From NCBI GenBank assembly GCA_011009095.1, contig VTPC01090587.1, positions 1,285,718 to 1,349,717 on the forward strand: a stretch of 64,000 nucleotides of DNA, written 5' to 3'. This DNA comes from Ignelater luminosus. Its lineage: Eukaryota > Arthropoda > Insecta > Coleoptera > Elateridae. The position numbers and the translations under genes were made by a program. Positions 24,501 through 36,200 of this stretch are shown one piece after another. Every line of letters starts with the position of its first letter. Position 1 is the first letter of the stretch. The notes under the pieces are model-generated. The model was not told the DNA's origin and ran no database searches. It was given only the letters and a program-made list of their open reading frames with translations.

Positions 24501-27500
24501 CATAATATGCAAGTTGATTTCACTCAAATAATACAAGCTTGTATAAGATTATTTCTGTGAAGGTTAAAATTAGGTTATGTGTACGTGTTTTGCATGTTTT
24601 TTACCCCTCTACTTCTGGACAGAAAATAGTGGTCTCCGCATAGACCGCGAGTTTCTTGAAGTGGAAGACAAAATGTAGAGGAAGTGATCCAACTGATTCT
24701 GTAAGGTATAAACTGTGCTATAACTGAAAACTTCGCTTCGGGACGTTTAGTTAATAGAGAGTTTGAGCACACTTTACGCTATACGATAACGTTAGTTTGT
24801 GACAACTACGCATGCTCAAAGAACATTATTGTAACGCTAAAGTTTATCGGAGCCCGCTATTTTCTTGCAAATAAGGGAGCGAATACCGTATACGGTAACC
24901 GGTGTTGCCAACAATGGCGATTTTCCGTCAAATTGGCGTTTTGCGGTATAATCATGGCGCGCAAAAGTTTTTGTTGGCCCTTGGCGCATTTTTTGGCTCT
25001 TAAAAATTGTTTAAGTTTAGATCTGTCTGAATGTAAAATATAATAACTATTATTACTTGTATTGCATCTCAGCAATACAGGTTCTACAGAAAATCTTAAT
25101 ATATGTGCAATTTAAACTGGTATTCGACGGTGGTGCCCTCTCGTAAACGAACTGAGAATATACGTGATGTTGTTTAAATGAAAATTTTACCGAGATTTGA
25201 ATTGACTTAATATGGCGCTTTCTTCATCTAAAGATGGCGATATTTGGCGCTTTGACGGAACGGAACTGGTGCGTTTGTAAGATAAAATATTGACAACACT
25301 GACGGTAACTCAGTTTGTGAGATTAGTAAGTTATGGCGTGTACTTCGAGCATGTACATTTTGACGATGTTTTCACTTTTACTAATTTATTAATAATAACT
25401 GTATAAATCGAAAACGTGTTTTTTTAAATAGTCACATCCACTAGATGGTCAGGTTATGTTAGGTTTCATTAACGTTGGTATATTGTTGGTTGTTTGCTCA
25501 AACTCTTTAAATGTTACATACCCGCTAAACTTTTACCGTATTTGGTCATGTGGCTTTATAGTTAACGTGAATTTGCTCAAACTCTCTAATAAAATACTTC
25601 GATATTCTTTTTGTTGTTTAATTAAATGGCTGAAGATGCTAAGAAATTATCAATAAAATTACATTTGTTTGATACATATTTTAAAATCAGAGAGAAGCTG
25701 GCAACATGAGGTATCATTGTTTCAACAAATTTCCAGTTTTGCCATTCAACAAAATAAAACTTTTTTAAAGTGTTGTCAACTTAACAAAACTAAATCATGG
25801 CCTACCTTACTGTTTTATAATTTGAAACAGATAATATGTTTATTCTAACACGATTATGACTTGAAGTCAGCTCTTTCTTCACTCTGTTGTGTAGAAAATA
25901 TGACATAGTTTAATATTGCTTAGAATCATTTTTTTGTCGAAATAAATGGTAAAAAACTGAGATTGTCTCTTATCTTTCCAACATGGCGGCGTTAGCTCAC
26001 AGAAGATCTCCGGGGACTTTGAAAGCCCAATTCACACTACGCGTGTCCACGCTTGCAATTATTGCATGCAATCCAGTTGCATGCGTTTCCACCATTCACA
26101 CTATGCTTCTCGTCAATGCGTGAGCACCCCGCGTGCTGACGCACGAAATTAGAACTTGTTTGATTTTTTCTTGCATTTCTAGTGGAAAGCTTGGTGTTTT
26201 TATTCATACCCACCTAAAATAACAATGTTGGTATCGCTGTGGAAGAAAACTGCAAACACTGAGTAGGTTCGTTAGGTTAGAAGGTTTAAAACTGTGATTT
26301 AAAGTCTTTTCGTTTTCATTTTAACGTTTGCAGTAGCATTCAACATGTGACGTTTTTGAATTGTGTAGTTTGTTTTTTTTTATATAGTGTAATTAATTAT
26401 AGACTCATATCAACTGATATTAATATATTATTTAAAAAATGATTCACAAGATCGCGCCTTTTTCAAAATAAAAAAACACATGTGACGTTTTTATTTTTAT
26501 TCTGCTAAATATTACCAACATATTAAAACCTTATTAAACCATAAAACCCTAAAAACGCTAGCAGCACGCGCAGTGTGAACCATGCTTCTTCACGCAGCTT
26601 TAACGAAATGCAGAAGAAACGCACGCAATAGTTGCATGCGTGGACACGCACGTGGCACGCGTAGTGTGAATTGGGCTTAATATATTATTAGTACTACACA
26701 AGTGATCATTAAAATCTCAGTTCTCAGGAGGCTATGAAAGAAACATGTCTTAGCTTATTCCATAAAATTATCTGTCAAATTGACAGTTTGCATTAGAAAC
26801 TATTTAGAAACCACCAGTTTATAGGTTGTGTTGGTATGCTTTGTGTCTAACTACGCCCTACGGAAAAATCTTACAGCCTACTGGTATGCTGGGAACTGAA
26901 ATGTTCATGATCGCTTCTTATAAAGAACGTATACCAAACTTCAACTTGTCATTGTCACTAATTAATTTGGTTATTTGGCGAAATATATTCTAATAGGACT
27001 TCACTACTTATTCAGATTTAAAGATGGAGATAGAGTAAAGCATGTCATCCCCTTTTATAAGCTATCATACTTTCTGCTAGTGCTTTGTCTGTGTAAATCC
27101 ATTTGTATTAGAAAAAAAAGAAAAAAAACTGATATGAACTCCTCACCATTTCATGTTATTACATAACCATCTGAACTTACTCAGTTTAAATACCTATCTG
27201 AGAGTTATTATGAAGATACTGAAATATCAGCGCACTTGATGAAAATTAAAACTGCTTTTATTACCTATTTGTTTTAAATATTAAAAACTGATCCTTGTTT
27301 TAACTTTTATGATAAAATAATAATAAACCGTTTTAAAATGAATTAAATAGTTTTTTTTTCTTTTAGGCAACAAAACGCAAGAAGTCTAATCTCATATTGA
27401 TGGCCTTGTTAGCTACTATTTTTATATGGTTCATCTTGGGATCTATGTTTATCTGTTATCGTATCAAAGCCGCAAAAAGTCGTACACGTAACTAAATAAC

Positions 27501-28425
27501 AATTCACAGATACAGTTTTTACTATTATGTAAACATTTGCAGCGGACTGTTACTGTGACAAGACTGACGACGTGGCACCTAATAAATCGTCTACAAGCCA
27601 TACCTCTAAGCCATCTAAATCGTCATCAAAAATGAGCAAGCTTTCCAGCAAGTTATTTGGATCTTCTAAAGGGTCAGTATGTAAAAAAACATCCCTTTCG
27701 TCACGAACCAGTAAGAAAACATCCACGTCAAGGTAGTTCCATGCAGATACAATCACGATAAATCAAATTAGATAAAATATTGACCGGTTATACAGTTGCA
27801 GACCATCTCGAGCAGCGAGCAGAGGACGTTCTTCTGACAGCGATGAAACTGATGCAACTGGACGCAGAAAATCACCTACGCCCAGTATTTTGTCCAAACG
27901 CAGTACATCGTCAGTTGGTTCTAGAAGTACATCAAAGTCTAGCAGGTAAAAATCTCTTAATGCTGTAAAAATTATTTTTCTTTTTTTTTTGGAAAATCTA
28001 GAAAGAAAAGGGTTAACCAACTGGTGAAAGTATATCAAGCGCGAAACAGTAAATTATAAGGTTACATTTTAATCTATCTTAACAAAATTATTTTACTAGG
28101 AAACCCTTGTACCCTGCCAGCTGTGCATGTCATACAAGCATGACAGGAAAGTATAGAATGACATCTAGTTCAGAAGAACAAATGAAAAAGAAGGAAAACG
28201 AACTTCCTCTTGTGTTTGGATACGAGCTAGAAACATCATCGGAAACTCCAAGAGGTAACACTAATGGTTTGTTTTTTTTTTATTATCACAACAGTAGATA
28301 TTAAATTGATATTATGAATACTGTAGTGTAGATTATTGAAAATTCATGGTTTATAATTTCCTAATGAGATTGTATTTTCAGATCCAAGTGAAGATGTAGG
28401 AGATTATGGAGCTATGTCAAAATGA
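15538..28425 (+). CDS. Unrecognised signal-peptide, single-TM protein (ten exons)
   Basis: I do not recognise this gene. Exons fitted by GT-AG borders and phase are 15538-15865, 15914-16075, 20222-20311, 20479-20829, 20865-20956, 27367-27487, 27543-27732, 27802-27945, 28100-28254 and 28382-28425, giving about 558 residues. The start MTKLFICFNFFVIINTFTKA is a likely signal peptide. An extracellular-type region of about 320 residues contains scattered Cys, a Pro-rich PLPMLSPAPKTDPCKG and AFGGILRVEETLARMG. Exon 6 encodes one TM helix (LILMALLATIFIWFILGSMF) followed by basic CYRIKAAKSRTR. A Ser/Lys/Arg-rich cytoplasmic tail with RS-like repeats follows. Topology suggests type I membrane protein. 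Introns 2 (4.1 kb) and 5 (6.4 kb) are TE-rich; intron 1 is only 48 bp. Poly(A) candidates lie near 28478 and 28797. The link of exon 2 to exon 3 is the weakest. Confidence 0.75.
16022..16207 (+). repeat. Partial exon duplication (two ~47-bp copies)
   Basis: The end of exon 2 (16022-16069; CFLRTNGHGWAKPVK) recurs at 16161-16207 with only a few substitutions. The second copy reads CFLKTNGHGWAKPVK and its frame stays open into VVSPTALEGIHFVF. It could be a decayed tandem exon duplication or an alternative 3' exon part. Confidence 0.7.
16881..17306. repeat. Inverted-repeat element in intron 2
   Basis: About 40 bp at 16881-16920 (AAATGTTTGGGAATAGGCAA...) is the reverse complement, with few mismatches, of about 17268-17306. 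The spacer is about 350 bp and no coding region was found. It is probably a MITE. Confidence 0.55.
19077..19926. mobile_element. MITE of the TCACAYTATCA family, interrupted
   Basis: The left end AAGCCCAGGTCACATTATCA and right end ACTGATAGTGTGACA (internal block ACTAAAGGTATGACGTCATT) match, in opposite orientation, the copy at 31361-32168. A different 266-bp MITE (19195-19460) is inserted in this copy. No transposase was found. Confidence 0.7.
19195..19460. mobile_element. MITE with 6-bp TSD, copy 1
   Basis: The termini CACAGATTAAATAAAGGTCA and the exact reverse complement at the other end enclose 266 bp with a (GA)n run. The 6-bp flanks TACATA are identical on both sides (19189-19194 and 19461-19466). 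A second copy with its own 6-bp duplication lies at 29681-29942. Confidence 0.88.
21343..22369 (+). pseudogene. Broken Tc1/mariner transposase
   Basis: The N-terminal helix-turn-helix (LSTTTIAKQCNISVRIVQRC) is followed after a frameshift by a second one (FQVAKIIRISQSSVQNMRKR). After a large internal loss, the C-terminal block ELRPIEKHWAIIKAKLRK follows, which carries the last acidic residue region (PIE). The remainder continues beyond a 160-bp hAT-type MITE inserted at 22119. It is non-functional and lies in intron 5 of the TM gene. Confidence 0.7.
22119..22278. mobile_element. 160-bp hAT-type MITE with perfect 8-bp TSD
   Basis: CATGGGCGTCCGCTC at the left end mirrors GAGCGGACACCCATG at the right end (one mismatch). 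ACAAGATG flanks it exactly on both sides (22111-22118 and 22279-22286). The G-rich interior contains no ORF. It splits the Tc1/mariner relic. Confidence 0.9.
23131..23362. mobile_element. MITE family D, copy 1
   Basis: The ~40-bp end GATCATTAAATTTTCAGTTC...CTATGAAA is mirrored at 23320-23362. The interior word CGTAGGGCGTAG is shared with the opposite-orientation copy at 26701-26916. Confidence 0.7.
24301..24724. repeat. Inverted-repeat element (~42-bp arms)
   Basis: CTATAAGCACAGTTTATACC at 24301, through GTTGGATCAC, is mirrored at 24684-24724 with near identity. No ORF is present. It is a MITE-like element in intron 5. Confidence 0.65.
26033..26678. mobile_element. 646-bp MITE with AAGCCCAATTCACACTACGC ends
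   Basis: The left end AAGCCCAATTCACACTACGC mirrors the right end GCGTAGTGTGAATTGGGCTT exactly. The interior ends are rich in GCATGC/ACGCACG words that also pair. There is no ORF and the target duplication is unclear. Confidence 0.75.
26701..26916. mobile_element. MITE family D, copy 2
   Basis: It is homologous to 23131-23362 in reverse orientation, with shared TIRs and the internal CTACGCCCTACGG. It lies in the same intron, 3.5 kb from the first copy. Confidence 0.68.
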
Positions 28426-29680
28426 TATTTTATTAAATATTTTATTATATTTTATTTTTCTTATGACAAAATATCATGAAATAAATATAGTACTTATACC
28501 GATCACATTCTTGTGAAAACCGTAAGTTAAAAGCAAAATAATTATAAAGAAATAACAACAGCTGTATCCTGCAATCTCGAGAAATAGCTGTTATCAGAAG
28601 TTTAAGAGATATTACCAGCAATCTTCAACTAATCTCAAAACTTTACGTAGAATTCAAACATGTAAAGATATATCAAATGTACCACTTGAAAGTTGATGCC
28701 ATTTCGGTGAAACTGGAAGCGATATTAATGAGCTTAACATCTCAAGAAATTTTAGTCATTAACTACATATTTCAAATTTCATTAAAATGTATTTATAAAT
28801 AAAGAAATTATAAGTCCGTGCCTATGATTTTGTCACCCGGTATAGTATTATTATACCTTACATCTACATTAAGCCTTGTTGTATAAAGCATAATACAGTT
28901 AATCAAAATGTTAATCACATGATCAGCCGATCTGACTGAATAATTTTGAATTTACATTGAATGCAAACCTATGTCTGATTGGTTAATCATCGGACCTCAG
29001 TATATTGTGATGGCATGTTTCTATAGAAATGTAAAATGTCAAACCTATAGATAAAACAGCAGTAGTTTGGGCCAATGACATTGTCATTGTTTAAAGGCCG
29101 GCTTTTAGACTATGACATTAGCATTGTCTAAATCGTGATTTTATAGAAACTTTGTTTATAAGCCCAGTAAGTGAGATTTTACAGTGCGAGTACTGTGAAA
29201 GATCATTTACCGGAAGTATAGGGTATAACGTTTTATTTCATACTGTGTAGCATTTTTCATTGTCATATTATTACTGTTAAATCTAAAAAAAATAATTTGA
29301 TTAAACATAATTATCCTTTCACGCATAGTAATAAAAACGAATTGACAAAAGCTAAATTCACACAAATTTAATTTTCTTTGTTTAAAGTTAGGTTTTTGAC
29401 ATTCTGTATTAGAAATGTGGAAACCACTGTCATTATTAAATGACATTTGTTACATTATTAAACAGCGTCATGCAATTCGATCAATCAGAACATCGATCAC
29501 ACGACAATCAAGCAACTGCTTTTAAATTTTACTATCAAGCTTCAGTGACTCCTTTCTGTTGCGTAAAGCGTTCTTAACTGTGTTGTCAAATTAAGAACGT
29601 CATTAACCATTCAAAAGTAGCAGAAGTTAATTTCAACTTCGCCAATCAGATCGCTAGATTTTAAAGTTAACATCGCATCA

Positions 29681-29942
29681 CACAGATTAAATAAAGGTCA
29701 GATATTTTACTCCCTATTCCATCAATATTCCCATTTTTTGTCTCTGCACATTTACATTTGCAGCTCTGGGAGTTTACCACGCCTACTCTTTTACACGCGT
29801 TTTATGAAAAGTGCATACCAAGCTGTGCTGCTAGCGCAGTACATGTCAAAATAGCAAGCTCTGGGAGTTGCTTTGAGAGAGAGAGAGCAATAGAATCCAC
29901 AAATTTATCGAAGTAAAATATCTGACCTTTATTTAATCTGTG
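29681..29942. mobile_element. MITE with 6-bp TSD, copy 2
   Basis: The termini are the same as in the copy at 19195-19460 (CACAGATTAAATAAAGGTCA and its mirror), and the interior is near-identical including a shorter (GA)n run. It is flanked by GCATCA on both sides (29675-29680 and 29943-29948). Confidence 0.88.
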
Positions 29943-31126
29943 GCATCACAGTATACAGGGTGTTTGATTCACCGCCGTATATTCAAAAAGGGATGGTGGA
30001 AGTCATGATTTGGGACTTATCTAACCTAATATTCTATTATACAAAGTGTCACGGTTTTCGAGATGTTGTTATTTTTCATAATTTCATCTAATTGGACGTA
30101 TTGCCCTATTTAAATGTGAACACCACACTATTGGAAACTTTTAATTTGAATGTAATGATAATTTTATAATCTTTAATAGCTACTCTATCAATTTTAGTCA
30201 TTTCCATCCACTCCTACAAGTGATTAAACAAATTAGACCCGGAGAAAGTTAAAAAAATTATGACTTTAAAATTTAACTTTTTTTTTCATAAGACTATCAA
30301 AAAGAAAAATTCAATGCGTAATTATGTTCAAACATTTTTAAAAACATTCTTGTTCTTTGCCCTTTAAAATGACATATCATACTTCTACCACCCGCAGATT
30401 CGTAGGACTAATAGCCGCAATACACGATGATAAATTACATGTATTTTTCATGAATTTATTGACAAAGTTCGAATTTGACCGTGTATTGTGGTCATGTATT
30501 TTTACATGAACTTTTACATGCAAAATTTGATGAATAGAACATGTTCTATTTGTCAAGGTCATTTACGTGAATTTCTGGTAATTTGTAGTGATTTTGGTAG
30601 CTGCTGTTGGTAATGGTACGATAAGGATGGTGGTGATCAAGGCTTCGTGCTTGCGTAATAGCATTCTTTCAAACTTAATTCTGTTTTGGTTTTGTATTAG
30701 TTTATGCGGCTTATCTATTCATTATAAATTAATAATTACTCTGATTATATTACAAATTTAAAAACACACAAGATACCTAGCAGATTATTTGGAAATAAAG
30801 GTTAACTAGGTTAAACTACAGTAAATAAAGTGAAATTAGTTAGTTTCAACAGGTTTTAACGCCATATCTAGGGATTTCTTCTTGGTGTCACCAACTACTA
30901 ACTGTATGTGTCGTGCTATCTCTATTTGATATTTATTGAATGTTACGGTACATTTGAACATGTATTGCGTTCAGTTTTACATCAATTTCTACATGTAATA
31001 TTCCATGTATTTTACATGTAAAAATTTGAACGTGTATTACGGGTTTAACATGCGACGTGAATACAAAGGAACTGTTTGGCTGCACGAAAGCTGACACTTG
31101 ATAACACCTTGTCAGTTATAGCTTTA

Positions 31127-31345
31127 GCTTCATAACCATTGGTGGTTCTTTTTCAACTGATTTAGACTTTCTGATGAAGTTACATAAACATGATCTTTTA
31201 AAAAGCCCCATAAGAAGTAATCCAAAATTGATAAATCGGTGGATCTTGCAGGCCAAGTCCTCAAGAAAATCGTTAGGTATGTTATATGGTTGAAAAGAGA
31301 ACTTCAGGTGTATTCAGAATTTTGAGAAATATACAGGGTGTTCCG
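31127..31345 (-). mobile_element. Mariner transposase relic, second copy
   Basis: The minus strand encodes [20 protein letters not shown] followed by DHVYVTSSESLNQLK. This is the same C-terminal transposase piece as at 2265, joined to the same upstream ~60-bp segment ending in ACACCCTGTATA. It is truncated on both sides; the downstream part is lost next to a MITE. Confidence 0.7.
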
Positions 31346-31360
31346 TTTAAACAATTAAAA

Positions 31361-32168
31361 CCTATGTCACACTATCAGTGAGTTTGATCAAACTTGACTA
31401 TCAGTCTAAGCAATGACGTCATACCTTTAGTTTGGTCAAATTTTCTAAATTTTAGGGGCGTTTCTAAATCCATCAGTCAGTTTGATGCGATGGCTTACGT
31501 GATTGGCTAAATTTGAAAATAGTACAGCAAGCGCGAAGACAAGAAAGTTATAGCGGGTTATTCGTGTTTGTTTTGCTTTTCGTTTATTTTCATTCTGCTT
31601 CAATACTGATCCTAATGTTGAAACAACTACTATCGCCTTTTTTTGTTCATTTTTACAAAATAATACCAACTCACCTGGTGTTTTGTATACGCAGATATTA
31701 AAATGAATTATTATATTATTAAAAATTAATAACTAATTATTATTCTAAAAATTATTTATGATAAAAATATAATTATTACAGTTTCTTGTGGTCAGTAGTG
31801 AATAAGAACTAAAAAAACAACAAAATGTAAAACAAATAATAAATTAATTTAATATTCTAACTTCACAAAATTTAAAAAACACGCAGTATTTTTGTAAATA
31901 CCAACGCATACGGCTATTTAACCTCACAGTTTGACCAAACTATTTTATTTATAGTGTGACCACCCAGTTTGATACAAACTTGAATTTGTCGGTTTTGACG
32001 TCATCATTCTACACTGACAGTCAAATTTGATCAAATTATTTGATAATGTGACCAGGGCTTAAAGAAACGCCTCTAAAACTTGGAAAATTTGACCAAACTA
32101 AAGGTATGACGTCACTGTTTCAGACTGATAGTCAAGTTTGATCAAACTGACTGATAGTGTGACATAGG
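31361..32168. mobile_element. Composite MITE of the TCACACTATCA family
   Basis: The left end CCTATGTCACACTATCAGT mirrors the right end ACTGATAGTGTGACATAGG, and about 100 bp inside the ends also pair. A further internal end GATAATGTGACCAGGGCTTA at about 32040-32060 equals the left terminus of the copy at 19077-19926. One element is therefore nested in, or abutting, another. Confidence 0.7.
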
Positions 32169-32489
32169 TTTTATTTACAGGCCTTGGGCCAGGCACATAA
32201 TAGTATAAATAGTTGTGAAACACCTTGTATAGTAAATTCCATTTCCTTCGAACTTAAATATATTACAGAAATTCCAAACATGTTCTTTACGTTTAAAGTT
32301 ATCGATTTTCATCCCATTCCAGAAAAGAAGAAAGTTTTATGTAATCACAGTATACATTTGACTAATCAAAGTCTTTGTTTATTAAGGCTAACCCAGCAGG
32401 ATGCCTACGTAATGTAATTGATGGGTGTCTAAGATATGGAATTTTTTTCGATAATATTTTGAGAATTGCTGCTATATGATTTGGACAGT

Positions 32490-33232
32490 TGACTACGCAT
32501 GCGCCTGTAATTTATCAAGTCGCCATATTGAAATCTTTCAATCTGAAAAATTTGTAAGTAAATATTTCATTTTCTGCGTTAATCCAGTTCTTTATAAACA
32601 GATTGGCAATTTTATTTGAAATCTCTGTTGATTTCCGCGTAAGTTGAGACATGTATTAGTGTCAAAAATATTCGAGATTATCCGTGTGTTCATCTCAAAG
32701 AGCAACGTACGTCCAGGCCATTGCATAAAGTTCGTACAATAGGTATTGTTGCAAAATAGTTTTAGTGTATCTAGCGAGACGAGTTCTGAAATATTTACAA
32801 AGAATTACGACCTTACATTCTCATTTAATCATCCGATTAGAAATCTTCGTAATCGTTTCTCGGAAAAGTGTAGTTTTAGGGAAAAACTGCTACATGGCAG
32901 TTTTTTGACAGCTGTTCATTTTCCTTGACATTTCGTTAGTATTATAATTCTTTCTAAATTACGAGAAAAAAAAATAGTCGTATGAAACTGAGTGATGGCA
33001 ATTTATATTTTGGCTCCTTTATATAAAGTATCTAGAATGTTTCCAGATAAATAATTCTATGATTCATAGATCATTGTGATATTCAGTATTCTGATAAAAA
33101 AATCATAACAAAACAGTTATTATAATTAATTGTTATAAAAGTATATTATTTAAATATCAACTCCGAACTTTGTTTATTCAGGTGAAGCGAAGCAGTATTT
33201 TGTGTGTGAACGAATTCGAATAGAAGAGAAAA
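32490..33232 (+). promoter_or_regulatory. Putative CNOT4 5' UTR exon, intron and promoter region
   Basis: A splice donor GTAAGT at 32554 and an acceptor TTTATTCAG ending at 33181 are positioned to join a non-coding first exon to the exon that holds the start codon at 33233. The transcription start is not visible; no TATA box was found. Confidence 0.45.
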
Positions 33233-36200
33233 ATGTCCGTTCTTAATCAAAGTGGTGAAGAACAAGTTGAGTGCCCATTGTGCATGGAACCCCTTGAAGT
33301 TGACGACCTAAACTTCTTTCCTTGCACATGTGGATATCAGGTCTGTGTTTTTTTAACAATATAGTATCATATTAATTTTATTGTTTTTTATTGGTTTATT
33401 AGTAGGTGGTGTTGATAAGAAATTATGTAGGTTTATAACCTAATTGTATATTTGTTGCGATAAACTTCTATTGATTAATGTTATTGTTTTACAGATATGT
33501 CGTTTCTGTTGGCACCGAATTCGGACAGACGAAAATGGTTTGTGTCCAGCCTGCCGTAAGGCATATTCTGAGAATCCAGCAGATTTTACTCCTCTTTCTA
33601 AGGAGCAGGTGGCCCAGCTTAAGGCGGAAAAACGCCAACGAGATCAGCAGCGTAAGGCTAAGCTTAGTGAAAGTCGTAAACATCTAGCTAAGTACGTATA
33701 AATTATAATAAAAACAATGTTGTTTAATTGATATTGTGATATAGTGTACGAGTGGTGCAAAAAAATTTGGTTTTTGTGGTTGGTCTGCCACTTAGACTAG
33801 CTGATGCTGAGATCCTTAAAAGGCACGAATATTTTGGAAAGTTTGGAAAGATTCATAAAGTTGTTATTAATCAGTCTACGTCCTATGCCGGCTCTCAGGG
33901 TCCTAGCGCAAGTATGATTCTTTGGTTTCATGTTACTTGTGTGAAAGCTAATTTTTCTAACTTTTTTTTAAAAATTAATTTCAGGTGCGTATGTTACGTA
34001 TATGAAGAGTGACGATGCTTTAAGAGCTATACAAAATGTTAACAACATTACAATAGATGGTAGGCTTATAAAATCCAGTTTAGGTACCACAAAGTATTGT
34101 TCACATTTTATGAAAAATCAACCATGTCCTAAACCAGATTGCATGTATCTTCATGACTTTGGTGAGCATATTTAAATTTTTTTTTTTATCATTAATCATT
34201 CTATTTTATGATGGTTTTTCTGTTTATTTATCAAAGGTGCTTTTCCTATACGAAAAGTGTTGAAAAGGTTTGATGAATTTAATTCTGGACACCTTTAGGA
34301 GTTTGTTTTGTAAGCAGTAGAAAATATTTACATACAGTATGTCCCAAAAGGTTGGAACCATATGGAATAGTTTTTTTAAAAACAACTATGAAGTAAAAAA
34401 AAAAATTTAATAGTCTAATAGAATTGAGTAGTAAAGTTATTATAAAGGATGTTTTTAAAAATTTTTTTGAATTAATTAACCTTAAAGTACATTAAGAGTC
34501 AATAAGATTCTAAAGGGTTTTCCAATAAGAGGTGTTATTTTGAATAGCCCGCTATTTCGGTAGATGTCACTTTTGAAGCTATCATTTTTTGACATTTGAC
34601 AAGTAGAAACTACGCCATTAATAAATATGGAACGATACACGCTTCAACAACGCATTGAAATTATTAAAATTCACTATAAAAATGGTGAAAATTTGGCAGA
34701 GACGGTTCGTAAAACTCGAACATTTTTGGGTCACCGTGAAGCACCTTGTCGGACCGCAATACAGAAATTGGTGAAAAAATTCGAGCTCTTGGGACAAGTT
34801 AGTGATGTGAAGAATAAAACCCGTGCACGTCGCTCAAGAACAGCCGAGAATATTGCTGTTGTAGCCGAAAGTGTTAAAGAAAACCCAGGTTTGTCCATTC
34901 CTCGTCGTTCTTTGGAATTAGCCATTCCACAAACGTCATTACTCCGTATTTTGCATAAAGATTTGGGTCTTAAGGCTTATAAAGTCCAGTTAACACAAGA
35001 ACTCAAGCCGGCCGATCATCAACAACGTCGTGTCTTTGCTGATTGGGTCGTTGAAATGCACGAAAATGATCTAGAATTCCATCGAAAAATCATCTTGAGT
35101 GATGAGGCCCATTTCCACCTCGGTGGCTTCGTCAACAAGCAAAATTGTCGGATCTGGGGCTCAGAAAATCCAAGAGTTATTGTTGAAAAGTCTCTCTATC
35201 CTCAACGTGTGACTGTTTGGTGCGGTTTATGGTCCGGCGGAGTCATTGGACCTTACTTTTTCGAAAATGAGGCTGGAGCAACAGTTACGGTGACTGGATT
35301 GCGCTATCGAGAGATGATTAACGATTTTTTATGGCCGGAATTGGATGGTATTGATCTGGACAACGTTTACTTTCAACAAGACGGCGCTACGTGCCACACA
35401 AGCAACGAAACCATTGATCTTTTACGGAAAAAGTTTCCGGACCGTGTTATCTCTCGAAGAGGTGATCACAATTGGCCACCGAGATCTTGTGATTTAACAC
35501 CTTGCGACTTCTTTCTTTGGGGCCACGTGAAAGAGAAGGTCTACGCCAACAGCCCAGCGTCGATTCAAGACCTCAAAGATGGAATTCGTGAGGCTATCGA
35601 GGACATAGGGCAGCCACTTTGCGATTTGGTTATGGAAAATTTCATGAAAAGGATATTGTCCTGTAAGCGTGGTCGTGGTGGTCATTTGCCTGATGTTATT
35701 TTCCACTATTAACGGCATACCTTCCTCTTTATAATGAAATAAACATCCGATCATTTATATTAAAAAATGGCACTTTTCTTTGAATATCAAAATAACACCT
35801 CTTATTGGAAAACCCTTTATAAGCCGAGTTAATAGATAAACAGCCTGGTTTATCTATACTCAAATTGTTATTCTGCCACAGCCATATATGATCCATAAAC
35901 ATCATGAACGCTGTATATAAACTGCAAACTTGGACTTTTGGAAATAGGATAGTCCTCTGAACTTAATTCCTATGAAGCCTATTTCAATTTGAGAAAAAGT
36001 TATTAGACATTGGAAAAATAATCATTTCTTTCAGCTCACTAAGAAATATGGAGCAAATAACCAAATTATTTAAAGTAGAAATTCAGTGAAAGTTAATTAA
36101 TTGGAAGTTGAGTATATATGTGGTTTCTTCCATATTTTCCTCATCTTTATCTCTGACCACATACAGTGGTTCATTTCAAATCTATCTGAATGGTAACTGT

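Larger units (their letters stand above)
28426..32490. other. Intergenic region rich in small repeats
   Basis: No gene was recognised between the TM gene and CNOT4. It contains the MITE at 29681-29942, a TACAGGGTG end at about 29955, inverted AT-rich words around 30400-31040, a mariner relic (31127-31345) and a MITE at 31361-32168. Confidence 0.5.
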
